Below, piece after piece: positions 35,767-43,979 of a stretch of DNA of 64,000 bases. A program made the translations under genes and the position numbers. Origin of the DNA: Candidatus Omnitrophota bacterium (GTDB taxonomy: Bacteria; Ratteibacteria; UBA8468; B48-G9; JAFGKM01); assembly GCA_023819375.1 (NCBI GenBank), contig JAMWDI010000001.1:303853-367852 (forward strand). The letters run 5' to 3'. Each line of letters opens with the position of its first letter. Within the stretch, counting starts at the first letter, position 1. Under the pieces are notes generated by a model. That model was not told the origin of the DNA, did not search any database, and saw nothing but the letters and a program-made list of their open reading frames with translations.

Positions 35767-36864
35767 TTAAGTCAAAAGGGTTCCAATAAATCTGGCAATT
35801 GAAAGGCAACAAGTTAAACCTGGGGAATCAATACCAATCAAATTTATAAAACCATCTATTTCTTTCTTTATTACAAAATCTTTAAATTCTTCACCCTTTT
35901 TCTGTAATTTAGGTCTTATCCCATAACTTTCAGGAACCAAATCTTCAATATCTATTTTTGGCAAAAGTTTTTTTATGCTTTCATAGAAAAAAAATTTTTT
36001 ATTTTCATCAGGTTTAAATATAGAATTTTCTTTCTCATTTGGATATGGTGGATAATTTTTCTTAACATACTCAACATCAGGACCAGCCCTTAAAACCCCA
36101 TCAAATCTTGGTGTTAAATGTATTCCAAGCCCTTCTTTCATTGGGACAGGATAAACCAGTAAAGGAATATTAAATCTTTTTGAAATTGTGAAATAATCAC
36201 CTTTGGCCCAAAAAACATTATAATTAAAACCTAATTTTCTTGATATTTCTTCTGCATATAAACCTGCACAATTTATAACAACCTCAGAATAATATTTTCC
36301 TTTTTCTGTCTCAACAAGATAAAGAGCGTTTTTCCTCTCAATATTTATAACTTTTTCATCAAATCCAGCAATCCCACCATTATTTAAAAATTTTTCATAA
36401 AGACAATCCATTAAATAATGAACATTTAAAATTCCTGTTGAACCAGTGTATAAAGCACAAATTCCGTCAATATCTGGACAAATTTTTTTTATTTCATTTC
36501 TTTCAATTATCCTCATCTCAGGAACTCCATTTTGCATTCCCTGTTTATATAACCGCTCTATTTCTTTTACTTCTTCTTTTTCAACTGCAACCGTCAATTT
36601 TCCTGTTTTTTTATGTATAATATTATTTTCCTTTAAAAACTCATAAAGCAATTCATTCCCTTCAACGCATAATTTCGCTTTTAAGGATTTTGGTGGATAA
36701 TGAATTCCTGAATGTATAACTTCACTATTTCTTGAACTTGTCTCAAGTCCATATTTTCTATTTTTTTCAATTAAACCAACTGAATATTTTTTAGAGAGTT
36801 CATAAGAAACTGAAAGTCCAATAATTCCAGCACCAATAACTATAACATCAAAATCTTTTTCCAT
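35767..36864 (-). CDS. FAD-dependent oxidoreductase, L-2-hydroxyglutarate oxidase-like
   Basis: DAO-fold flavoprotein of 365 residues. DVIVIGAGIIGLSVSYELSK is the dinucleotide-binding motif. HSGIHYPPKSLKAKLCVEG matches LhgO and its relatives, as do VINCAGLYAEEISRKLG, GIHLTPRFDG and LIGIDSPGLTCCLSIA. LhgO oxidises L-2-hydroxyglutarate to 2-oxoglutarate; related family members use glycerol-3-phosphate. With two GDPD genes upstream, a role in glycerol-phosphate oxidation is possible but inferred. Confidence 0.85.
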   Translation of the reverse strand: MEKDFDVIVIGAGIIGLSVSYELSKKYSVGLIEKNRKYGLETSSRNSEVIHSGIHYPPKSLKAKLCVEGNELLYEFLKENNIIHKKTGKLTVAVEKEEVKEIERLYKQGMQNGVPEMRIIERNEIKKICPDIDGICALYTGSTGILNVHYLMDCLYEKFLNNGGIAGFDEKVINIERKNALYLVETEKGKYYSEVVINCAGLYAEEISRKLGFNYNVFWAKGDYFTISKRFNIPLLVYPVPMKEGLGIHLTPRFDGVLRAGPDVEYVKKNYPPYPNEKENSIFKPDENKKFFFYESIKKLLPKIDIEDLVPESYGIRPKLQKKGEEFKDFVIKKEIDGFINLIGIDSPGLTCCLSIARFIGTLLT

Positions 36865-36869
36865 TTTTA

Positions 36870-37571
36870 TTATTCCTTTATTAATGATAAACAGATATCT
36901 GGTCTATCTGTTGTTACAAATTGAACTCCATAAGAAATAACTTTTCCAATATCTTCTTTTGTATTAGGAGTCCAAGTATTAACTAAAAATCCTAAACTTA
37001 TCATTTTTTTTACTATCTCATTATTCAAATAATGAAATTCTATATCAAGTTTTCTTATCCCAAGTTTTATACATTCTTTTAAATAATCATAAGGAATAGG
37101 TCCACTTATTAAAGCAGTTGCAACAATAGGTAGTTTTTTTCTAACCTTTTTTAAATACTCAAAATTAAATGAGCCAACAAAAACATTCTCTTCCATTTTA
37201 TATTTTTCTATTAGATTAACAAGTTTATTTATTTCACACTCCTTAATTTCTATCAAAATTTTAACTTTATCACCTATCTCTTCAAAAACATCACTTAATA
37301 AAGGTATTTTTTCTCCTCTATATCCAAATTTAATTCCAGCATCGTATTTTTCTATTTCTTTATAACTCATTTCTTTAACAAATCCTGTTCCATCAGTAGT
37401 TCTGTCAATTTTTTCATCATGTATAACAATAAGTTTTCCATCTTTTGTCTCCCTAACATCAAGTTCAATAAAATCAACTCCAATTTCAACTGCTTTTTTA
37501 AAAGATAAAATTGTATTTTCAGGATACTTACCTGCAAAGCCCCTATGTCCTACCACAATTATATTTTTCAT
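36870..37571 (-). CDS. Glycerophosphodiester phosphodiesterase (copy 2)
   Basis: Cleaves glycerophosphodiesters to glycerol-3-phosphate and an alcohol. GHRGFAGKYPENTILSFKKA carries the first catalytic histidine and the Glu ligand; FIELDVRETKDGKLIVIHDE the metal-site Glu/Asp and second histidine; RTTDGTG follows, and LVNTWTPN is the late tryptophan motif. 233 residues, no signal peptide. Its start overlaps copy 1 by 29 bp. Confidence 0.93.
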   Translation of the reverse strand: MKNIIVVGHRGFAGKYPENTILSFKKAVEIGVDFIELDVRETKDGKLIVIHDEKIDRTTDGTGFVKEMSYKEIEKYDAGIKFGYRGEKIPLLSDVFEEIGDKVKILIEIKECEINKLVNLIEKYKMEENVFVGSFNFEYLKKVRKKLPIVATALISGPIPYDYLKECIKLGIRKLDIEFHYLNNEIVKKMISLGFLVNTWTPNTKEDIGKVISYGVQFVTTDRPDICLSLIKE

Positions 37572-38295
37572 CTTTCTCCTTTCTTAAATTCAACAGTAAA
37601 TCAGGTCTATCTGTTAAAATTACATCTACTCCCATTTTTATATATTTCTCTGCCATATTTTCATCATTTGCATAAAAAACGTTAACAATTATACCATAAG
37701 AATGTGCTTTTTCAACCAAATTTTCTGTAATTTCATAAGAAGGTGTAAAAAATTGCAATCTTTCTGCTTTCCATTTTACTGTCTCTTCAATATATTCTTC
37801 TGGATTACTAAACTGCCTACTCATATTACAGATTCTTATTTCAGGATATAATTTTCTCGCCAATTTTATTAAAGAAGATGAAATAGCAAGATATGTATTT
37901 TTAATTTTGTCTTTTTCAATTAAAATCTTTATAACTTCTTCAACCAGTTTTTCATCTGTCCATGTGTGTAAATTTATGTCAGTATTTACCGGTATTACTT
38001 CAATTGCTTCTTCCAATGTCGGTATTTTCACTCCCCTAAATACTTTCTTTTTCTCTTTTCCTGCATTAAGTTTTTTTATTTCTTTAAGTGTTAAATCCCA
38101 TATATAACCAGTTCCATCAGTGGTTCTGTCAACTCTCTCATCATGTAAAATAACAGGCACTTTATCCTTTGAAAATTTAACATCCATCTCTATTTCATCA
38201 ACACCAAGTTCAACTGCTTTCTGGAAAGACAAAACAGTATTTTCAGGATATTCCCAACTAAAACCCCTGTGTGCACATATCTTAAATTTTTTCAT
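37543..38295 (-). CDS. Glycerophosphodiester phosphodiesterase (copy 1)
   Basis: 250 residues. AHRGFSWEYPENTVLSFQKA, EIEMDVKFSKDKVPVILHDE and RTTDGTG match the catalytic set of the adjacent copy. It differs from copy 2 mainly in the middle (DINLHTWTDEKLVEEV) and in a late NVFYANDE in place of NTWTPN, so the two may differ in substrate. Tandem orientation suggests an old duplication. Confidence 0.92.
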   Translation of the reverse strand: MKKFKICAHRGFSWEYPENTVLSFQKAVELGVDEIEMDVKFSKDKVPVILHDERVDRTTDGTGYIWDLTLKEIKKLNAGKEKKKVFRGVKIPTLEEAIEVIPVNTDINLHTWTDEKLVEEVIKILIEKDKIKNTYLAISSSLIKLARKLYPEIRICNMSRQFSNPEEYIEETVKWKAERLQFFTPSYEITENLVEKAHSYGIIVNVFYANDENMAEKYIKMGVDVILTDRPDLLLNLRKEKDEKYNCGRT

Positions 38296-38299
38296 TTTT

Positions 38300-39379
38300 T
38301 TATTTTATATAGTTGACTCCTTTTAATTTATCATTGTAGGACCTTATAATTTCAAAATAAGAAGGGTATATTACATCGTGATGCCATAGCAGAACTAATT
38401 TTCCTCCCATATTCAGTACATAATCAAGTTGTTCCTTTAAAGGAGCATAACCGCCTGTATAAGATCCCATGGGTCCTTCAAATCCAATCATTTCTACTTT
38501 TTCTTTAAATCCTTTCATCAATATATTAAGTTTATGGTATGGATTAGAAATAATCCCTTTATGCCCCATAAATAGTCCCATTGGTATTATTTTAACATTA
38601 TTTTCTTTCCCTTTTTCAATAGCATAATTTACAATTTCTTCTGATTCCCTATAACTTCTTCTATGTTTCCCATCGGGTTCCACACCGTAATAGTCAGTGA
38701 AAGCAATACATAAGGGAATATCTGAAAATTCTTTTATGAAAATGTTAATTACTCTTTTACAATATTTTATATATAAATCCTCTGCTTCCACATCCCATTT
38801 TAACTTCTTGAATTCTTCATAATTTGATAGTCCTACTGAAAGTTCAAGTCCATTCCCAAATGGCCATCCAGTTATGAATATAAACGCAATTCTATCTCTT
38901 TCTGGTTGTGAATGGATAACTCTGGAGAACTCTTTAACTGTATTAGCCCATATTTCCAACATTTCATTATTTAACATTCTTTCTCCATTTACCTCTTTCC
39001 AGGGCAAATAACTTCTAACTTTCCTCCCATCAGGATAAGAGTAATAATAAGGTTCTATTTTTTCAAATACCCATGAAGGAACGTGAATTCCTGTAAGGAT
39101 ACTGTAAGCCAATTTTTTATCTGCCTTTTTTGCTTCTTCAAGCATCCTTGTCAGTCCTATAAATGTATATACCCCTTTTTCTTTCTCCACATCCTTCTAT
39201 CCAACATAATTATTCACTCCTTCTACTGGATATTCAAAAAGGTCTTTCCTTTTACCTTCAACCGATACCCAATTACAGGTATTTGTTGTAACAAAAATCC
39301 CTTTTGGTATTTTGACTTCTGTTTCTCCAAATAATAATCCACTACTAATAACTATATAAACTAACATTTTTAATTTCAT
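38300..39379 (-). pseudogene. Secreted glycosidase-like gene split by an in-frame TAG
   Basis: Starting at the ATG at 39379 (AAGGAGGG upstream), a signal peptide and N-terminus read to GVNNYVG and then meet TAG at 39199-39197. The same frame continues KDVEKEKGVYTF to 38300. In GH-A clan enzymes this spot normally reads W-x-x-x-E-P-x-x-G-x-Y, so a TGG-to-TAG change is likely. Later motifs FIFITGWPFGN, FTDYYGVEPDG and LVLLWHHDVIY suggest a barrel hydrolase near GH42/GH5, not assignable to a family. A GTG at 39190 could restart translation of a truncated, unexported product. Confidence 0.75.
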
Positions 39380-39414
39380 TCAACCCTCCTTTTTAAACAA
39401 ATTCTTTAATTGCG

Positions 39415-40081
39415 TTATTCTCCCTCTGGTAACCAGTATTTTCTCCAGGGCCCTGTTGTAATATTTCCATCATAGGAAATATCTGATTTATTATTGTACC
39501 ATTCTACATGTCCATCCCAGAAAAGAAAGTTTGCACCATTATTATGCCTGTCCTGGATTCCTTTTCCTGTAGTATCTACTGCAGGATCTGAAGCCCATCT
39601 AAGTCTGTTATAGGATATATCATAGTCAAAAACATATGTCCTCATTAAAGCTGCTTCTGCTAAAACTATAAAATATGTTGGTTTTTTAACCCTTTGCATT
39701 CTCCCTCTTAGACGAGATGTGATACTCGCAAAATTCGTTGCATAAGAAAAATTACCACTCTGTCTGTGAGATGGACATTTAAAAATATTTTCTTTTGGGT
39801 CTTTAATATAACGTAATGCTACAATTCGTCTTATTCCATCATTATATTTGGAAATACATATTATGACTTATCGGAAAAAACCCCCAATCTTCTACATACA
39901 TAAAAAGCGCCAGTCCTATTTGTTTTAGATTATTCATACAGGTTGCCTGTCTTGCTCTTTCTCTTGCTTTACTTAAGGCAGGTAGCAACATCGCAGCAAG
40001 GATGGCAATGATTGCCACCACTACAAGCAATTCTATTAAAGTGAACCCAAATTTTTTAATTCTTTTTTTATTTTTATTTAC
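39415..40081 (-). pseudogene. Broken H-X9-DG prepilin-like gene
   Basis: [20 protein letters not shown] and [18 protein letters not shown] give the prepilin N-terminus. One base out of frame after MYFQI, the protein continues [17 protein letters not shown], then FKCPSHRQSGNFSYATN, to the C-terminal HNNGANFLFWDGHVEW (the H-X9-DG motif) and stop at 39415. An AGGAGG lies at 40086-40081, but no start codon follows in frame; the sequence looks like ATG with its G deleted (TAAAT-AAAAAT). So there are two lesions, a lost start and one frameshift. It directly precedes the broken glycosidase gene. Confidence 0.78.
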
Positions 40082-40090
40082 CTCCTTTCT

Positions 40091-40876
40091 TTATTTTTTC
40101 TTTTCCACATTTTTTAACTCTCCTTCATATTCCATCACCTCCTTTAAAATTTTTTTTATATATTCAAAGTCATCAATTGTCCCTTCTTCTACATCTTTTG
40201 GCTCCTCATATTCAAGTCCTATATACCCATTATAAGAAGGAAGAAGTTTTTCAAATATTTTTTTGTAATCAATTACTCCTTCAGATAATCTACAGTATTT
40301 CGGTTTTCCATTTTCATATTTTACATTCTTAAAATGTGTAAAACCTATGTATGGTAAAATATAATCAAGTGCTATTAAAGGGTCTTCTCCATAATACAAA
40401 AAGTTTGCAGGATCATAATTTATTTTTACATTTTCCCTACCTACTTCCTCTATCAATTTTTTACATTTTCTCCCTTCTTTCATTAAACCGCCATGATTTT
40501 CTACAATAAGTATAAGATTATAATCATTAGCAATTTGACCAATCTCTTTTAATAAATTAACAACCCTTTTAAACGATTCTTCACTATCTTCCCATATATC
40601 ACATAATCTTACGTATTTCGCACCAAGATAAGTAATAAAAGGGATTTCTTCTTTATAATTGTATGTAATAGATGCTTCCAAAAATTTGACACCGTTATTC
40701 TCTGCTATTTTTTTATTTTTTTCTATTAAATTTTTATCTGTAGAAAAAGCAAGTGGAAATTTATTTGAGTCTCCAAAGTGAATACATATATCATTGATGC
40801 CAATTTTCTTCATAAATTTACAATATCTTTCAAAATCCCAAAATCTAAATCCCCAAGGAGAACTTGTAAATTTCAT
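40091..40876 (-). CDS. Sugar phosphate isomerase/epimerase
   Basis: Xylose-isomerase-like TIM barrel of 261 residues. LIVENHGGLM supplies the first metal glutamate, NYDPANFLYYGEDP the aspartate, YIGFTHFKNVKY the histidine and IGLEYEEP the last glutamate. Directly behind the dehydrogenase gene (1-bp spacing), it likely acts on the ketone produced by that enzyme. No close match to a named epimerase is claimed. Confidence 0.86.
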   Translation of the reverse strand: MKFTSSPWGFRFWDFERYCKFMKKIGINDICIHFGDSNKFPLAFSTDKNLIEKNKKIAENNGVKFLEASITYNYKEEIPFITYLGAKYVRLCDIWEDSEESFKRVVNLLKEIGQIANDYNLILIVENHGGLMKEGRKCKKLIEEVGRENVKINYDPANFLYYGEDPLIALDYILPYIGFTHFKNVKYENGKPKYCRLSEGVIDYKKIFEKLLPSYNGYIGLEYEEPKDVEEGTIDDFEYIKKILKEVMEYEGELKNVEKKK

Positions 40877-40877
40877 T

Positions 40878-41912
40878 TTATTCCTCCCATTTAAATAGAA
40901 TTTTCAAAATATCATATTTATTATCTTCTAACTCTTTATATGCTTTATATGCATCATCTATAAAATACTCTTTTGTATATAATGACTTTGCATCAAACTT
41001 ACCTTCTGATATCAGTTTTAATATTTCTTCTTTATCGCCTGGATTTAAAGCAATTGAAGCACTTACAACTAAATCACTACAATTCCATCTTGAATATCTT
41101 GTTATAACTATTGGTTGTCTATATTGTCCCTGTAAATGTATCCTTCCACCAGGTCTCACATAATCAAAAATTTCATCTATTACTTTTGGATTACCACTTG
41201 CTTCAAAAACAACATCTACTTTTTTACCATCATTCATGTCCATAATTTCTTTCAAAGGATTTTTGCATCTTAAATCAACAACAAAATCAGTATATTTTTT
41301 TGCAATCTTTAATCTTGTATCATTTATATCTCCTGCAATTACTTTTCCTGTTTTATATATCTTTTTTAATAGTTGAACCGCAGAAAGCCCAATAACTCCC
41401 ATACCTATTACCAAAAAACTTTCTCCTTCATTTACTTTCACCATATCTATGCCCTTTTTAGCAACACTTGCAAGATAAGCAATAACCGCTTCCTGATAAC
41501 TTACATTTTCGGGAATTTTTGCTGGCCTATCCATTAAATAAGGAGAAGTTTTTTGATTTTTTATTGCATATTCACATTGTCCACCCCATGCTGCCATATA
41601 ATCAGGATAATACCTTACTTCATTTGCCATTACTCTATCTCCAACTTTCAATGTTTCTCCTTTGTTCGTTTTAAAAGCATTTTTTCCTACATAAACCACT
41701 TCCCCAACTTCTTCATAACCTGGTACACATGGATACCATACACCTTCCCAACTTGCTTCACCTCTATAAACAGCCATTTCTGTTCCTGTTGATATACCAC
41801 TATACTTTGTCTTTACTACTATTGTTCCATCATCTACTTCTGCCAATCTTATTTCTCTTATTTCAACTTCTTTAGGTTTTTTAAATATTACCGCTTTTCC
41901 TTTCTTATACAT
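40878..41912 (-). CDS. Zinc-type MDR alcohol/polyol dehydrogenase
   Basis: Medium-chain dehydrogenase, 344 residues. YSGISTGTEMAVYRG and PCVPGYEEVGEVVYVG form the GroES-like catalytic domain. The Rossmann motif is VIGMGVIGLSAVQLLKK, then VIAGDINDTRLKIAKK. The usual catalytic-zinc cysteine position is replaced by Ser/Thr (GISTGTE) and the structural four-cysteine lobe is absent, so metal content is uncertain. It resembles bacterial sugar or bacteriochlorophyllide-type dehydrogenases. Downstream of lacI by 9 bp. Confidence 0.85.
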   Translation of the reverse strand: MYKKGKAVIFKKPKEVEIREIRLAEVDDGTIVVKTKYSGISTGTEMAVYRGEASWEGVWYPCVPGYEEVGEVVYVGKNAFKTNKGETLKVGDRVMANEVRYYPDYMAAWGGQCEYAIKNQKTSPYLMDRPAKIPENVSYQEAVIAYLASVAKKGIDMVKVNEGESFLVIGMGVIGLSAVQLLKKIYKTGKVIAGDINDTRLKIAKKYTDFVVDLRCKNPLKEIMDMNDGKKVDVVFEASGNPKVIDEIFDYVRPGGRIHLQGQYRQPIVITRYSRWNCSDLVVSASIALNPGDKEEILKLISEGKFDAKSLYTKEYFIDDAYKAYKELEDNKYDILKILFKWEE

Positions 41913-41921
41913 TTTTCTCTC

Positions 41922-42944
41922 CTATTTAAAATTTTTAAGTTCTGGTTTTATAAAAACTTTCCAAATTTTTTTATTTTTATTCTTTATTTTCTTTAAAATT
42001 ATCTCTGCTGCTTTCTTTCCAATATCTTCTCCTCTCTGTTCAATAAAAGGAATTAAACCTTTAACAACTAAATTAAAGTGAACTTCTGCAATCTCAGACA
42101 AATTTAAATCAACAGGATCAAATCCTGTTAAGAATATATCATCGGGGATTTTTATGCCATTTTCATAAAAAAACTTAAATCCATATTTAAAATAGAGTAA
42201 ACTTTCTACAAATATTGCATCTGGTTTTACTTTTTTAAATATATCTTCAAGCCCTTCATACATATCTTCTTGTTTTTCAATTTTTTTATAAATCAATCTT
42301 TCATCTATCTTAAATCCATATTTTTTTAAACACTCACAATATCCATCAAATCTTTCATTTAAAGCACTCAAATTTTTTTCACTTCCTATATATGCAATCT
42401 TTCTTTTCCCTTTTTTGATTAAATATTCAGTTGCCTTAAAACTACCCCATTTATTATCGCTTACAACAAAATCAATATTTTTATCCGATAAATAATTGTC
42501 CACAAAAACAACTGGTATTTTAGATTTTTCAAAAATTTTCACTAATTTTTCATAATTTTCAGATTTTTGTGGAGAAATTATTAAGCCCTCAATCTTTCTT
42601 TCCAAAAAAGTTTCTATATGTTGAATTTCTTTTTCCCCAAGATTGGAACTTGATATAAGAGCAAAATAATTGTTTTCAGCAAGTTTTTTTTCAATTCCTG
42701 ATAATATATTTAAATTAAAACTTCTTGTTAAGTCACCAAGAATTATTCCAATAGTTTGTGTTTTGCCTGTTTTTAATTGTAGGCCTAAAGGATTGGGCTT
42801 ATAATTACTTTCTTTTATTTTTTTCTTTATTTTTTGAACAAGTTTTTCATTTATTCTTTTTTCTTTCCACTTATTATTATAAACATATGATACTGTCGCT
42901 ACACTTACTCCAAGTTCTTGAGCAATATCTTTTAATCTTTTCAT
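41922..42944 (-). CDS. LacI family transcriptional regulator
   Basis: Helix-turn-helix and hinge at residues 3-55 (LKDIAQELGVSVATVSYVYN) followed by a periplasmic-binding-like sensor: TIGIILGDLTRSFN, GLIISPQKSENYEKL, PVVFVDNYL, RKIAYIGSE and DIFLTGFDPVDL. It heads the minus-strand operon for the dehydrogenase, epimerase, glycosidase, GDPDs and oxidoreductase. Two copies of AATCGTTTAA flank its promoter, pointing to autoregulation and control of the operon. The sugar ligand is unknown. Confidence 0.93.
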   Translation of the reverse strand: MKRLKDIAQELGVSVATVSYVYNNKWKEKRINEKLVQKIKKKIKESNYKPNPLGLQLKTGKTQTIGIILGDLTRSFNLNILSGIEKKLAENNYFALISSSNLGEKEIQHIETFLERKIEGLIISPQKSENYEKLVKIFEKSKIPVVFVDNYLSDKNIDFVVSDNKWGSFKATEYLIKKGKRKIAYIGSEKNLSALNERFDGYCECLKKYGFKIDERLIYKKIEKQEDMYEGLEDIFKKVKPDAIFVESLLYFKYGFKFFYENGIKIPDDIFLTGFDPVDLNLSEIAEVHFNLVVKGLIPFIEQRGEDIGKKAAEIILKKIKNKNKKIWKVFIKPELKNFK

Positions 42945-42955
42945 TTTATTTGCTC

Positions 42956-43012
42956 AATCGTTTAAATAAATTATACCTATAAAATTTTTTTTGTCAAGAG
43001 ATAATCGTTTAA
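42956..43012 (-). promoter_or_regulatory. lacI operon promoter flanked by two operator-like boxes
   Basis: Minus-strand TTGACA (42997-42992), a 16-bp spacer and TATAAT (42975-42970). The box TTAAACGATT occurs at 43012-43003, upstream of the -35, and again at 42965-42956, downstream of the -10. The central ACG/CGT core fits LacI-family operators. Centre-to-centre spacing is 47 bp, between four and five helical turns. Confidence 0.65.
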
Positions 43013-43069
43013 GCAAATTAAAATCTTGAAAAATTGATGTGAACTTATAATTTTATTTCTTGGGAAAAT

Positions 43070-43346
43070 AATTTTTCTTTATTTTTTAGATTTTGACTAT
43101 TTTGCCATCATAAGCAACTTCTATTTTTTCTTTTCTAAAAATCTCTTGAAGTTCTGAATATAACAGCCCTCCATTATGGGAAAAATGTGTTACTATGAAT
43201 TTAAAATTTTCTTTTAGCAAATTTTCCTCCATAAGTTTTTTCTTAACTTTAAAAACACCTTCTATTCCGAGATGTCCTTTCTCATAAGGTAGTTTACCAT
43301 TTGTGCAGTCCATTATAATAATATCAAACTTGAAATTTTTTAAATA
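43070..43346. repeat. Left 277-bp direct repeat bounding the island
   Basis: Identical to 51856-52132 except A at 43185 versus G at 51971. It carries the last 87 codons or so of the MBL-fold gene plus its 3' flank. Same orientation as the right copy. Confidence 0.95.
43086..43346 (-). pseudogene. 3' fragment of the MBL-fold gene
   Basis: Codes for the C-terminal part of the intact protein at 51872-52702 (MDCTNGKLPYEKGHLG to DGKIVKI) and keeps THFSH. The upstream two-thirds, including the metal-binding HSHRDH motif, is missing; the match ends at 43346 and araM-like sequence begins. The single base difference from the intact copy is synonymous (CAT/CAC for His). Confidence 0.9.
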
Positions 43347-43355
43347 AGGAATAAA

Positions 43356-43979
43356 GAAAATATTCTATCACTTATGAAAGGGCTAAACCTCGCAGGAATA
43401 TCAAATGCTTATAGCAGGGATATCCTCTCCTGCCTCAGGCGGGGAACATCTTATATCTCACTTTCTTGATATGTAGACTCATCAAAACCAAAAAGAACCA
43501 TTTGGCTATCATGAACTTCAGGTAGGCACACGGGTTTATATATCTGCCGTTATCTATGAATACTTAGGAAATCTCTCTTCTTATGATGTAAAAAAGATGG
43601 CAGAGCATAGTAAAATTGAGTAATGCAGCTAAACTCAATCAATTAAAAATAACTTTTCCTTTAAGTGCTGATATTATTGAAGAGAAGTTTAAGAAAAAGA
43701 TGATGATAGACAGAAAAATAAGGGAGCACTTCTAAAAAGGTGGGATGAAATAAAAAGAGATGTCTTTCCAATAATATATAAACCAGATGAAGTAAAAATT
43801 TTTAGCCAGTGCAGAGTGTCCTTTCAGATTATCAGATTAAAAGATATAGGGGGTGGATAGGAAACTTGTGATAGAAACTATTCTACTCTCACGGTTCATA
43901 AGAGAACGCCTTGTTATTCTTGATATTGCAGACAATCGCGGTATTCTTGAAGATATAGCAGAAGGATATGCTGGATAAA
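43356..43979 (+). pseudogene. araM: Decayed sn-glycerol-1-phosphate dehydrogenase / AraM-like gene (3' part)
   Basis: In three frames with stops one can follow LMKGLNLAGISNA, then SSPASGGEHLISHFLDM, PFGYHELQVGTRVYISA, VIYEYLGNLSSYDVKKMAEH, LKITFPLSADIIEEKF and finally RFIRERLVILDIADNRGIL. The GGEHLISHFLDM and GYHELQVG blocks contain the metal-binding histidines of glycerol-1-phosphate dehydrogenase (AraM/EgsA). The N-terminal half, with the NAD-binding region, is cut off at the left repeat. AraM is often encoded with arabinose genes, which fits the neighbouring glycosidases. Confidence 0.7.

Noticed and set aside
39197-39199. Amber recoding or read-through as a general feature of the genome
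   Set aside because: TAG is the normal stop of smpB and etfB in this window, and no other gene shows an internal TAG in otherwise intact sequence.
43070-43346. The 277-bp repeat as an insertion sequence or MITE
   Set aside because: It has no terminal inverted repeats and is simply the 3' end of a recognisable host gene.
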